Part shown: positions 51,446-59,414 of the stretch, piece by piece
Numbering within the stretch: the first letter of the stretch is position 1
How the letters are laid out: each line of letters opens with the position of its first letter
Assembly: GCA_017792445.1 (NCBI GenBank)
Contig: CP051232.1
Span: forward strand, 806,001 to 870,000
Direction: 5' to 3'
DNA length: 64,000 bases
Source of the DNA: Maritimibacter sp.
Lineage (GTDB): Bacteria; Pseudomonadota; Alphaproteobacteria; Rhodobacterales; Rhodobacteraceae
Notes under the pieces: model-generated
The model's database searches: none
Seen by the model: the letters and a program-made list of their open reading frames with translations, nothing else
What the model was told of the DNA's origin: nothing
Position numbers and translations under genes: made by a program

Positions 51446-52830
51446 GTGGCGATGCGCTCCCTAATCAGGTTCTCGATGGCGCCAAGGTCGTTGTCGACGA
51501 CGCTGAACCGTTCCGAACGGTCATATAGGTCCGACATGCGCTTGGGAAGGGGCGGCCGTGTTCCGGCGGCGGCCTCGACCGCGTCGGGGAACTTCGCGGG
51601 GTGCGCGGTGGCCAGCGTAATCATCGGCGTCACGCCGAGGTTCTCTTCGGCAACCTTCACACCGACTGCGCTGTGCGGGCACAGTGTCTCTCCCGTCGCC
51701 GCGAATGCCGCGCGGATGGTGGCCGAGGTTTCCTGTTCCGACGCGCGGCCCGACAGGAACGTTTCGCGCAGGAATTCCAGCGCGCCCTGACTGACGGTAA
51801 AGCCGCCCTCGGATTTCAGCGCCTCCATCTCGTGCGCGACGGCGGCGCCGTCCTGCCCGTAGGCGTAGTACAGCGCGCGTTCGAAGTTCGACGAAACCTG
51901 AATGTCCATCGACGGGCTGATCGAGGGCGTGACGCCCTCTTTCACATGCGCGCCGGACTCCATGGTGCGGTGCAGAATGTCGTTCTGGTTGGTCGCGATC
52001 ACCAGATGCTCGATGGGCAGCCCCATGCGCTTGGCCACGTAGCCCGCGAAGATGTCGCCGAAGTTGCCGGTGGGCACGGTGAAGCTGACCTTGCGGTGCG
52101 GCGCGCCCAGCGACACGGCGGACGAGAAATAGTACACGACCTGCGCCAGCACGCGGGCCCAGTTGATCGAGTTGACGCCCGCCAGTTTCACCTCGTCGCG
52201 GAAGTCGAAGTCGTTGAACATGTCCTTCAGCGCGGCCTGACAGTCGTCGAAGTCGCCCTTCACGGCCAGTGCGTGAACGTTCGCCTCGGACGGCGTGGTC
52301 ATCTGGCGGCGTTGCACCTCGGACACGCGGCCCTCGGGGAACAGGATGAAGACGTCGACGTTGTCGAGCCCCCGGAACGCCTCGATCGCGGCAGAGCCGG
52401 TATCGCCCGAGGTTGCGCCAACGATGGTCACGCGGTCGCCACGGCGGCCCAGAGCGGCCTGAAACAGCTGGCCGATCAGCTGCATCGCGAAGTCCTTGAA
52501 GGCCAGCGTCGGCCCGTGGAACAGTTCCAACAGGAAGTGGTTCGGGCCAAGCTGCACCAGCGGCGCGCGGGCGGCATGACCGAAGCCCGCGTAGGCGCGT
52601 TCGATGATGCCCTTGAATTCGTCGTCGGTGAAGCTGTCGCCGATGAAAGGCTTCATCACGCGAAACGCGATCTCTTCGTAGGACAGCCCGGCCAGCGCGG
52701 CGATGTCGTCCGCGGACATCTGCGGGATGTCCTCGGGCAGGTAAAGCCCGCCGTCACGGGCCAGCCCGGTCAGCATCGCCTCTTCGAAACTCAGGACGGG
52801 TGCCTGGCCGCGGGTGGAGATGTAACGCAT
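51442..52830 (-). CDS. thrC: Threonine synthase
   Basis: 462 residues. MRYISTRGQAPVLSFEEAML and GGLYLPEDIPQ begin the protein, and the PLP lysine is Lys112 in LFHGPTLAFKDFAMQ; GATSGDTGSAAIEAF and FTVPTGNFGDIFAGYVAKRMG follow. This is the long, ThrC2-like class found in proteobacteria and fungi. It converts O-phosphohomoserine to threonine, the last step of the pathway started by lysC (30974). The SURF1 gene is 15 bases upstream and the peptidase overlaps its 3' end by four bases. Confidence 0.96.
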   Translation of the reverse strand: MRYISTRGQAPVLSFEEAMLTGLARDGGLYLPEDIPQMSADDIAALAGLSYEEIAFRVMKPFIGDSFTDDEFKGIIERAYAGFGHAARAPLVQLGPNHFLLELFHGPTLAFKDFAMQLIGQLFQAALGRRGDRVTIVGATSGDTGSAAIEAFRGLDNVDVFILFPEGRVSEVQRRQMTTPSEANVHALAVKGDFDDCQAALKDMFNDFDFRDEVKLAGVNSINWARVLAQVVYYFSSAVSLGAPHRKVSFTVPTGNFGDIFAGYVAKRMGLPIEHLVIATNQNDILHRTMESGAHVKEGVTPSISPSMDIQVSSNFERALYYAYGQDGAAVAHEMEALKSEGGFTVSQGALEFLRETFLSGRASEQETSATIRAAFAATGETLCPHSAVGVKVAEENLGVTPMITLATAHPAKFPDAVEAAAGTRPPLPKRMSDLYDRSERFSVVDNDLGAIENLIRERIAT

Positions 52831-52845
52831 TGGTTGCCCTCTGAA

Positions 52846-53511
52846 TCAGTCGGTCCGACGGTTGATACGCCACAGCCACAGGCCTGTCATCCCCGCCCAG
52901 GCCGCCGCCATCATAAACCACGTGATCGCGTAGTTCAGATGGTCGTTTGGAATGCCTTCGGTGCCGACGGGCCACGGTGTGACAGGGGGATCTTGTTCGT
53001 CGCTTTCGCGCAGGACGACAAGGATCGGTTCGGCGTCCAGCGCCTCGGCCAGTTTGGGCACGTCGCGGGCGAACCAGAAGTTCGTGTCGCGGTCCGGTTC
53101 GGGCGTGAAGCGGTCACTTTCCTGGACCGTGCGGAAGTTGCCGATGATGCGCACATCTTCGACGGGCGGGCGGTCTGCCGTCTTCTCGGTCTCGGGGACG
53201 TAGCCGCGATCCAGAAGGATGCGCCTGCCTTCGGTCTCGAAGACCGAGACGATGCGGAAGACCGCGCCGATGTTCTTCACCGCGGTCAGCACATGGGCCT
53301 CTTCGCCGGTGATGGTCCCGGTGGCCTCGACCGCCTGATATTCTTCCAGCGGGCCCGCGAACAGGGGGACCGGGTCGCCGACGATCTGCTGCTCGATCCG
53401 TGAGAGCATCGTCTCTTTCCACGCAAGCCGCTTCACCTGCCAGACCCCCAGCGACAGGAGGATGGCGCATCCGATGACGCCGATCAGGAGCGGGGCGAGG
53501 AACTTCTTCAT
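52846..53511 (-). CDS. SURF1-family cytochrome oxidase assembly protein
   Basis: 221 residues from the ATG at 53511; a longer frame to 53616 would overlap the ctaE terminator. Two membrane helices flank a periplasmic domain: about 4-24 (FLAPLLIGVIGCAILLSLGVW) is split by WQVKRLAWKE, and the C-terminal one is near 195-215 (YAITWFMMAAAWAGMTGLWL). The GVWQVKRLAWKE segment and the LLDRGYVP and NDHLNYAITWF motifs are conserved in SURF1. It aids haem a insertion into subunit I of aa3 oxidase. It lies between ctaE and thrC. Confidence 0.93.
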   Translation of the reverse strand: MKKFLAPLLIGVIGCAILLSLGVWQVKRLAWKETMLSRIEQQIVGDPVPLFAGPLEEYQAVEATGTITGEEAHVLTAVKNIGAVFRIVSVFETEGRRILLDRGYVPETEKTADRPPVEDVRIIGNFRTVQESDRFTPEPDRDTNFWFARDVPKLAEALDAEPILVVLRESDEQDPPVTPWPVGTEGIPNDHLNYAITWFMMAAAWAGMTGLWLWRINRRTD

Positions 53512-53604
53512 GACCCGTGTCCTAGTCCCTCGCGCGGGAGGATGCCAGACGGTGCGGCAACATAGTGCGGCTGCGTTTGGGACACGGCATCGGAAACGCG
53601 CCGC

Positions 53605-53645
53605 CGGAAAAGACAAAGGGCGCAGGTTGGACCCGCGCCCTTGTC
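53605..53645 (-). terminator. Intrinsic terminator after ctaE
   Basis: On the minus strand GACAAGGGCGC pairs with GCGCCCTTTGTC (one bulge) around an 11-base loop, followed by TTTTCC. It ends the ctaE transcript before SURF1, so SURF1-thrC may have its own promoter or depend on read-through. Confidence 0.75.
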
Positions 53646-53691
53646 ATTCCTTCCTCCGGGCCGGTGCCGCAGGCACGACCCGTGCAGCAGA

Positions 53692-54492
53692 TCAGCTGCC
53701 CCAGATGTAGATCGACATGAACAGGAACAGCCAGACCACGTCGACAAAGTGCCAGTACCAAGCGGCGGCCTCGAAACCGACGTGCTTTTCGGGCGTGAAG
53801 TGGCCGGCCAGCGCGCGCATCAGGCAGACGAACAGGAAGATCGTGCCGATCACGACGTGGAAGCCGTGGAAGCCCGTCGCCATGAAGAAGTTGGCGCCGT
53901 AGATGTTGCCGGAGAAGCCGAAGGCCGCGTGGCTGTATTCGTAGACCTGGAAGATCGTGAACAGGATGCCCAGCAGGACCGACAGGATCAGGCCGTTCAC
54001 AAGGTCCTTGCGGTTGTTCTCGTGCGCCAGAGCGTGGTGCGCCCAGGTACAGGCGGCGCCCGAACACAGCAGGATCAGCGTGTTGATCAGCGGCAGGTGC
54101 CACGGGTCGAACGTCTCGATGTTGGCGGGCGGCCAGACCTGGTACTCGACCGGGGTCTCGGGGCCGCCGGGGTACATCGCGTGTTTGAAGAACGACCAGA
54201 ACCATGCCGCGAAGAACATGACCTCGGACATGATGAACATGATGAAGCCATAGCGCAGGCCGATGGCGACGACCGGGGTGTGATCCCCCGCCTTACTTTC
54301 CGCCACAACCTCGGACCACCAGCCGAACATGGTGTAAAGCACGCCGACGAGGCCGATGAGCATCACCCAGGGGCCGGCTTCGTGGAAGTAGCGGACCGCG
54401 CCGTACAGCATGACGAAGGCCGAGACCGACCCGGCGAAGGGCCAGATCGACGGGGGCAGGATGTGGTAGTCGTGGTTCTTTTCGTGCGCCAT
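53692..54492 (-). CDS. ctaE: Cytochrome c oxidase subunit III
   Basis: 266 residues with seven hydrophobic helices. The N-terminal [20 protein letters not shown], the internal [19 protein letters not shown] and [36 protein letters not shown] and the final [20 protein letters not shown] are the subunit III signature. It stabilises the aa3 oxidase and proton uptake. It lies 27 bases after ctaG and is followed by a terminator. Subunit I (ctaD) is not in the window. Confidence 0.97.
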   Translation of the reverse strand: MAHEKNHDYHILPPSIWPFAGSVSAFVMLYGAVRYFHEAGPWVMLIGLVGVLYTMFGWWSEVVAESKAGDHTPVVAIGLRYGFIMFIMSEVMFFAAWFWSFFKHAMYPGGPETPVEYQVWPPANIETFDPWHLPLINTLILLCSGAACTWAHHALAHENNRKDLVNGLILSVLLGILFTIFQVYEYSHAAFGFSGNIYGANFFMATGFHGFHVVIGTIFLFVCLMRALAGHFTPEKHVGFEAAAWYWHFVDVVWLFLFMSIYIWGS

Positions 54493-54519
54493 TGCAGCGT
54501 TCCCTCGTCTTGCGCGACT

Positions 54520-55098
54520 TTATTCGTTGTAGACCGTGTCGCCCTCGGTCGCCAGCGCGGCGTGGGTCTCGGGCAGGTCGATTTCGTAGAAGGTGTAGGA
54601 CAACGTGATCGTGTGGACATACTTGGCGTCGCGGTCTTCCACGATCTCGGGGTCCACGTAGAACGTCACCGGCATCTGCACCCGCTCGCCCGGCTGCAGC
54701 ACCTGTTCGGTGAAGCAGAAGCAGTCGATCTTGGTGAAGAAACCGCCCGCCTCGTAAGGCGTCACGTTGTAGCTTGCCTGACCGGCCACGGGGCGGTCGG
54801 TCGGGTTGTAGGCTTCGTAGAAGGCAAGCCCGGTCTCGCCGATCTTCAGTTCGATCTCGCGTTCGACCGGCTTGAAGGTCCACGGCATGTTCTTGTCGAG
54901 CGACCCGTCGAAGCGGATCTTGATGGTCTCGTCTAGCACGTGATCCGCGCCGGCGGTCGAGACGCCGGTGGTGCCGCCGAACCCGGTGACACGGCAGAAC
55001 CAGTTGTAGAACGGCACCGACGCCCAGGCCAGCGCGCCCATCACAAGGACGGTGCCAACGGTGATGGCCGCGGTCTTCTGGGTTCCTTGAAGTCTCAT
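54520..55098 (-). CDS. ctaG: Cytochrome c oxidase copper-delivery protein
   Basis: 192 residues. A membrane anchor (about 8-28, TAAITVGTVLVMGALAWASV) is followed by a periplasmic immunoglobulin-like domain. The copper-binding cysteines are in YNWFCRVTGFGGT and DCFCFTEQVLQPGE, as in CtaG/Cox11. It delivers copper to the CuB site of subunit I. The ATG overlaps the stop of the small gene upstream by four bases (ATGA). Confidence 0.96.
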   Translation of the reverse strand: MRLQGTQKTAAITVGTVLVMGALAWASVPFYNWFCRVTGFGGTTGVSTAGADHVLDETIKIRFDGSLDKNMPWTFKPVEREIELKIGETGLAFYEAYNPTDRPVAGQASYNVTPYEAGGFFTKIDCFCFTEQVLQPGERVQMPVTFYVDPEIVEDRDAKYVHTITLSYTFYEIDLPETHAALATEGDTVYNE

Positions 55099-55292
55099 TC
55101 GCTGCTCTCCTCTGTCGGGGGTAGCATCGAGGTGCGCGGCTGGTGGTCATAGCCTTCCAGCAGGCCGCCGGTCTGAACCTTGACCACGCTCAGCGCGAAG
55201 ATCAGGCCGACGAAGGCCGCCAAAGCCAGCCCCACACCAAGGTTGCGCGAGAAGCGGCGTTTGTGAATCTCGTGTTCCGCGCGGATCGCCAT
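55095..55292 (-). CDS. Small single-helix cytochrome oxidase-locus protein (CoxF-like)
   Basis: 65 residues from the ATG at 55292, one base after the ctaB stop. A basic N-terminus (RAEHEIHKRRFSRN) precedes one membrane helix (about 17-40, LGVGLALAAFVGLIFALSVV) and a polar C-terminal tail. Genes of this size at this position, between ctaB and ctaG, are common in alphaproteobacteria and are often named CoxF, with little known biochemistry. Its tight coupling suggests a role in oxidase assembly. Confidence 0.85.
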   Translation of the reverse strand: MAIRAEHEIHKRRFSRNLGVGLALAAFVGLIFALSVVKVQTGGLLEGYDHQPRTSMLPPTEESSE

Positions 55293-55293
55293 G

Positions 55294-56226
55294 TTACCAG
55301 CCTCCCAGCCCGAAGGACCGCAGCGTCGCCTCGACGAGGATCGCCGCGAAATGCAGGAAGAGATAGGACAGCGACAGGCGGAACAGGGCCTTTTCGACCT
55401 TGTAACCGTCGGCTTCCGCCGCGGCCTCGTCACGGCGCCAGACGTCGAAGGCTCCCTTGAGGAACAGCATGTTCAGCACGGTTGCCACCGCGAGATAGAC
55501 GTAACCGCCGATCGAGGTGAAGCCGATGCCCATCGCGACCGGCACCAACGCCAGCGTGTAGCCCAGCACATGATTGCGGGTGACGCGGCGGCCGTGGGTG
55601 ACGGTCAGCATCGGCACGTTGGCCTTGTCGTAGTCGCCCTTCATGAACAGCGCCAGCGCCCAGAAGTGGGGCGGCGTCCACATGAAGGTCAGCGCGAACA
55701 TCAGCACCGACTCGACCGAGATGCCGCCGGTCGCGACGGCCCAGCCGATCATCGGAGGGAAGGCGCCGGCAGCGCCGCCGATCACGATGTTCTGCGGCGT
55801 CCAGCGCTTCAGGATCATCGTGTAGATCACGGCGTAGAAGAAGATGGTGAAGGCCAGCAGCGCGCCGGCCAGAATGTTGGCGGCCAGCGCAAGCATCACC
55901 ACCGACAGGCCCGACAGCGCGACGCCGATCGCCAGCGCCTCGTCCGCGTGGACGCGGCCCGACGGCACGGGGCGTTTCACGGTGCGCTTCATCACGGCGT
56001 CGATATCGGCGTCCCACCACATGTTCAGCGCGCCCGAGGCCCCTGCCCCGATGGCGATGAACAGGATCGACGACAGCGCGACGACCGGGTGTACGGAAAC
56101 CGGCGCGGCCACAAGGCCCACCAGCGCGGTGAAGATTACCAGCGACATCACGCGGGGCTTCAGAAGGGCGAAGTAGTCGCCGAAGCCCGCTTCGCGGTCG
56201 AAATCGCTGACATGGGTATCGCTCAT
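55294..56226 (-). CDS. ctaB: Protohaem IX farnesyltransferase
   Basis: 310 residues of the UbiA prenyltransferase family with about nine helices. The first Asp-rich motif is in LNMWWDADIDAVMKRTVKRP and the second in DYDKANVPMLTVTHG; KPRVMSLVIFTALVGL begins the core. It converts haem B to haem O by adding a farnesyl group, the precursor of haem A for aa3 oxidase. It lies 95 bases downstream of ctaC on the same strand and is followed by the CoxF-like gene after one base. Confidence 0.95.
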   Translation of the reverse strand: MSDTHVSDFDREAGFGDYFALLKPRVMSLVIFTALVGLVAAPVSVHPVVALSSILFIAIGAGASGALNMWWDADIDAVMKRTVKRPVPSGRVHADEALAIGVALSGLSVVMLALAANILAGALLAFTIFFYAVIYTMILKRWTPQNIVIGGAAGAFPPMIGWAVATGGISVESVLMFALTFMWTPPHFWALALFMKGDYDKANVPMLTVTHGRRVTRNHVLGYTLALVPVAMGIGFTSIGGYVYLAVATVLNMLFLKGAFDVWRRDEAAAEADGYKVEKALFRLSLSYLFLHFAAILVEATLRSFGLGGW

Positions 56227-56321
56227 GCGCTTCCCTTTGACGAAAGGTGCGTCTCGAACGCACCCTGCATAACCATCCGCGAGGCGCGCAGCCTGCGCAC
56301 CTCGCGTCGTTCAGGCGGCGA

Positions 56322-57197
56322 TCACTCGGCCGCGGCCACCTCGACGGCGCGGGGCGCCGGGTTCTCGGCGTAGTCCTGCGCCGGGCCTTCCAGCCAGGTG
56401 GCGTATTCTTCCGGCGTGACCGCCTTCACGGTGATCGGCATGTAGGCGTGGTCCTTGCCGCACAGTTCCGAACACTGGCCGAAGTAGACGCCTTCCATGC
56501 CCGGCTCGACCTCGAACCACAGTTCGGCAAGGCGGCCCGGAACGGCGTCCTGCTTCACGCCGAAGGCGGGGATGGTCCACGAATGGATCACGTCGTCCGC
56601 GGTCACCTGCATCACCACGGTCGTCCCGGTCGGGATCACCACGGCGGTGTCGGTGGCCAGCTTCCACTCGTCCGGCGCATAGCCGTAGTCGGCCAGTTCG
56701 TCCTCGCCCAGCATGAAGCTGTCGAACGCGATGCCTTCTTCGATGTATTCGTAGGTCCAGTACCACTGGTGCCCGGTGACCTTGATGACGAGATCCGCCT
56801 CGGGGATTTCCTGCTGCTTGAAGAGCGTCGGCAGCGAGAAGGCACCGATGAACACAAGGATCAGGATCGGGACGAGGGTCCACGTCACTTCGAGCGGCGA
56901 GTTGTGGGTGAAGGTCGCCGGCTCTTTGTTGGCCTTCTGGTTGAAGCGCAGCGCGATGATCAGCATCAGCAGCATCACGAAGATGACGATCGCGGTGATG
57001 ATCGCAAGGATCATGCCATCCAGCCACTGAAGGTCGCTGGCCAGTTCGGTCGCCGCGGGCTGGAACCCGGTTCCGTTCGGGACCGGCTTGCCGATGGACT
57101 CGAGTCCTTCAAGACCGTCCTGCGCCCAGGCGGCCCCGGTCGCGAGGATGGCAGCGAATGCGGACCCGGCGCCCGCGATGATCTTGTTCAAACGCAT
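56322..57197 (-). CDS. ctaC: Cytochrome c oxidase subunit II
   Basis: 291 residues from the ATG at 57197, where GGAGAG lies four bases upstream; an ATG four codons earlier is within that site. A signal peptide ([20 protein letters not shown], about 5-25) is followed by two membrane helices (about 60-85 and 102-124). The CuA-site domain has [16 protein letters not shown] and [17 protein letters not shown], then the binuclear copper motif [17 protein letters not shown] (two Cys, His, Met). It receives electrons from cytochrome c. An FNR-type site lies 147 bases upstream. Confidence 0.97.
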   Translation of the reverse strand: MRLNKIIAGAGSAFAAILATGAAWAQDGLEGLESIGKPVPNGTGFQPAATELASDLQWLDGMILAIITAIVIFVMLLMLIIALRFNQKANKEPATFTHNSPLEVTWTLVPILILVFIGAFSLPTLFKQQEIPEADLVIKVTGHQWYWTYEYIEEGIAFDSFMLGEDELADYGYAPDEWKLATDTAVVIPTGTTVVMQVTADDVIHSWTIPAFGVKQDAVPGRLAELWFEVEPGMEGVYFGQCSELCGKDHAYMPITVKAVTPEEYATWLEGPAQDYAENPAPRAVEVAAAE

Positions 57198-57343
57198 GTG
57201 CTCTCCCATACGGCTGGGCGGCTCGTGCCGCCGCGGCTGACGGGTCCCGCGCAGGCGCAGGGAATCCCCGTTGTGTCTCGGCGGTTTGAAACCATATTAG
57301 GGGGACGCTCTCAAGCATCCGTGTTGCGGCATTAGGCCGCTTT

Positions 57344-57357
57344 TTGACATGGATCAA
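57344..57357. promoter_or_regulatory. FNR/FnrL-type binding site between ctaC and tldD
   Basis: TTGAC-ATGG-ATCAA is a 14-base site matching the TTGAT-N4-ATCAA FNR consensus with one base changed (C for T), a form common for FnrL in Rhodobacterales. On the minus strand it overlaps a possible -35 (TTGATC) with TAATGC 17 bases further on as a -10, which would place it as a repressor site for ctaC. It is 24 bases before the tldD start codon. Confidence 0.65.
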
Positions 57358-57381
57358 TTCCTAACCCGAGGATTCTGACTA

Positions 57382-58803
57382 ATGACCGACGTTCCGTTCC
57401 GCCCGTTCGAGACCGCCTTGGACGAGGAAAACGCCCTGTCGCACCTGCGCGCAGCGGTGTCCGGCGCGGACGACGGCGAGCTGTTTCTGGAACGACGGCG
57501 GTCTGAATCCATTGTTTTCGACGACGGGCGGGTGCGCTCTGCCAGCTATGACGCAACCGAAGGCTTCGGTTTGCGCGCGGTGCGCGGCGAGACGGCGGGC
57601 TATGCGCATTCCAGCGAAATCTCGGAAAATGCGCTGAAGCGCGCGGTCGAGACGGCGCGGCTTGCCGTGGGCGACGGCGGCGGCACGCTGGCAGAGGCGC
57701 CGCAACACACGAATGTGAAGCTGTACGGCGACCGCAACCCGATGGACGACTTCGCCTTCCCGGTGAAGATCGACACCCTTCGCGAAATAGACGCCTTCGC
57801 CCGCGGGCTGGACAAGCGCGTGGTGCAGGTGACCGCCGCGCTGGCCGCCTCGTTGCAGGAAGTCGAAATTCTGCGGCCCGAAGGCACGCTGGTTCGCGAC
57901 GTGCGCCCGATGGCGCGGCTGAACGTGTCGGTCATCGTCGAAGAGAACGGCCGCCGCGAATCCGGCAGTCATGGCGGCGGCGGTCGCGTGGGTCTGACCG
58001 GGCTGGTCGACCGCGCCAACTGGGAAGCCGCCGCGCGCGAGGCGCTGCGGGTGGCGCTGGTGAACCTGTCCGCCGAACCCGCGCCCGCCGGCGTGATGGA
58101 TGTGGCGCTTGGCGCCGGCTGGCCGGGTGTGCTGCTGCACGAGGCCGTCGGGCACGGGCTGGAAGGCGACTTCAATCGAAAGAAGACCTCGGCCTTCGCG
58201 GGGCTGATGGGCCAGCGCGTCGCGGCTCCGGGCGTCACCGTGCTGGACGATGGCACCATCCCCGACCGCCGCGGTTCGCTTACGGTGGATGACGAAGGCA
58301 CGCCGTCGGGCAAGAACGTCCTGATCGAGGACGGCATCCTTGTCGGCTACATGCAGGACCGCCAGAACGCGCGGCTGATGGGCGTGAAGCCCACCGGCAA
58401 CGGACGGCGGGAAAGCTATGCGCACATCCCGATGCCCCGGATGACGAATACCTACATGCTGGGCGGCGACGCGAAGCCCGAAGAGATCGTGGCCGAATTG
58501 AAGGACGGTATCTATGCCGTGGGATTCGGCGGCGGGCAGGTCGACATCACGAACGGCAAGTTCGTGTTCTCCTGCACCGAGGCTTACCGCGTGAAGAACG
58601 GCAAGATCGGCGCGCCGGTGAAGGGCGCGACGCTGATCGGCGACGGGCCGACCTCGTTGCAGCAAATCCGCGCCATCGGCAACGACATGGCGCTGGACCC
58701 CGGCATCGGCAACTGCGGCAAGGCGGGCCAGTGGGTGCCCGTGGGCGTGGGCCAGCCGACGCTTCTGATCGGCGGGCTGACGGTGGGCGGTTCGGCCGCC
58801 TGA
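57382..58803 (+). CDS. tldD: Metalloprotease TldD
   Basis: 473 residues. The zinc motif is HEAVGH (His253-Glu254-x3-His258, in LLHEAVGHGLEGD), followed by FNRKKTSAFAGLMG, LTVDDEGTPSGKNVLIEDG and FSCTEAYRVKNGKIG. This is TldD, which with TldE forms a heterodimeric protease that degrades unfolded peptides and, in some hosts, matures microcins and processes CcdA. tldE is not in the window. The start codon is preceded by CGAGGA. Its stop overlaps the ATG of the GNAT gene (TGATG). Confidence 0.95.
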   Translation: MTDVPFRPFETALDEENALSHLRAAVSGADDGELFLERRRSESIVFDDGRVRSASYDATEGFGLRAVRGETAGYAHSSEISENALKRAVETARLAVGDGGGTLAEAPQHTNVKLYGDRNPMDDFAFPVKIDTLREIDAFARGLDKRVVQVTAALAASLQEVEILRPEGTLVRDVRPMARLNVSVIVEENGRRESGSHGGGGRVGLTGLVDRANWEAAAREALRVALVNLSAEPAPAGVMDVALGAGWPGVLLHEAVGHGLEGDFNRKKTSAFAGLMGQRVAAPGVTVLDDGTIPDRRGSLTVDDEGTPSGKNVLIEDGILVGYMQDRQNARLMGVKPTGNGRRESYAHIPMPRMTNTYMLGGDAKPEEIVAELKDGIYAVGFGGGQVDITNGKFVFSCTEAYRVKNGKIGAPVKGATLIGDGPTSLQQIRAIGNDMALDPGIGNCGKAGQWVPVGVGQPTLLIGGLTVGGSAA

Positions 58804-59306
58804 TGTTCCTGCGCGCCATGACCCCGGCCGACCATGCGGCTGTCGCCCGGGTCTGGCACGAGGGCTGGCACGACGCCCACACGGGGCGGGTTCCCGATGA
58901 GATGACAGCGAAGATGCAGCCGGACGCGTTCCTGCGCCGGTTGCATACGCTTCCTCCTCATCTGATGGTCGGCGGGATCGGCAAGATCGGCGGGGACATC
59001 GGCGGTTTCATCCACTGGAAGGATGATCTGATCCATTACCTGTTTCTGTCCCGCACCGCGCGCGGGACGGGCCTTGCCGCGCGCCTGATGACAGAAGCAG
59101 AGGCGGCGATGGCGAAGGCAGGCGTCGAACGCGCCGAACTCGACTATGTGAAGGGCAACGAACGGGCCGCGCGATTCTATGCGAGGCAGGGTTATTCGGT
59201 AACGCGCGAAGAGACCGACAGCGTGCCCGAATACCAAGGCAGCTGGTTTTCGGTGATCTGCCACAAGCAACTTGGCACCGGACCGACGCCAAAGCACACA
59301 TTTTAG
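58803..59306 (+). CDS. GNAT-family N-acetyltransferase
   Basis: 167 residues from an ATG overlapping the tldD stop. RAMTPADHAAVARVWHEGWHD starts a standard GNAT fold (split here), IHYLFLSRTARGTGLAARLM carries the acetyl-CoA pyrophosphate loop (RGTGLAA), and GNERAARFYARQGYSV is the C-terminal Asn/Tyr segment. The acceptor is unknown. Translational coupling to tldD makes co-expression likely. A cluster of palindromes follows its stop. Confidence 0.9.
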   Translation: MFLRAMTPADHAAVARVWHEGWHDAHTGRVPDEMTAKMQPDAFLRRLHTLPPHLMVGGIGKIGGDIGGFIHWKDDLIHYLFLSRTARGTGLAARLMTEAEAAMAKAGVERAELDYVKGNERAARFYARQGYSVTREETDSVPEYQGSWFSVICHKQLGTGPTPKHTF

Positions 59307-59309
59307 TTC

Positions 59310-59357
59310 AATCGAACCAAGATCTTGGCGAAATTTCGCCTCAACAATGGTTCGATT
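59310..59357. promoter_or_regulatory. Overlapping palindromes upstream of dprA
   Basis: AATCGAACC (59310-59318) and GGTTCGATT (59349-59357) are a perfect 9-bp inverted repeat. Between them lie two perfect palindromes, CCAAGATCTTGG (59317-59328) and GGCGAAATTTCGCC (59327-59340), that share two bases. The region is AT-rich and starts four bases after the GNAT stop. It could be a terminator/antiterminator pair or an operator for dprA. Confidence 0.55.
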
Positions 59358-59366
59358 TACGACTCT

Positions 59367-59374
59367 TTAACCAC
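59367..59374. promoter_or_regulatory. TTAACCAC motif upstream of dprA (possible CtrA half-site)
   Basis: The single motif matches 7 of 8 bases of the CtrA half-site TTAACCAT and lies 41 bases before the dprA start. CtrA controls competence-type genes, dprA included, in gene-transfer-agent-producing Rhodobacter. A single half-site is weak evidence. Confidence 0.25.
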
Positions 59375-59414
59375 TCTGGCGACATAACTGGTCCTGCAAG
59401 TTGGCGGAACCGGA

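Noticed and set aside
51601-53403. A 600-codon plus-strand frame over thrC and SURF1
   Set aside because: Shadow of thrC and SURF1, both with diagnostic motifs.
57344-57372. TTGACA at 57344 as a -35 element for tldD
   Set aside because: No -10-like hexamer follows at 17 bases, and the sequence is better explained as half of a symmetrical FNR-type site.
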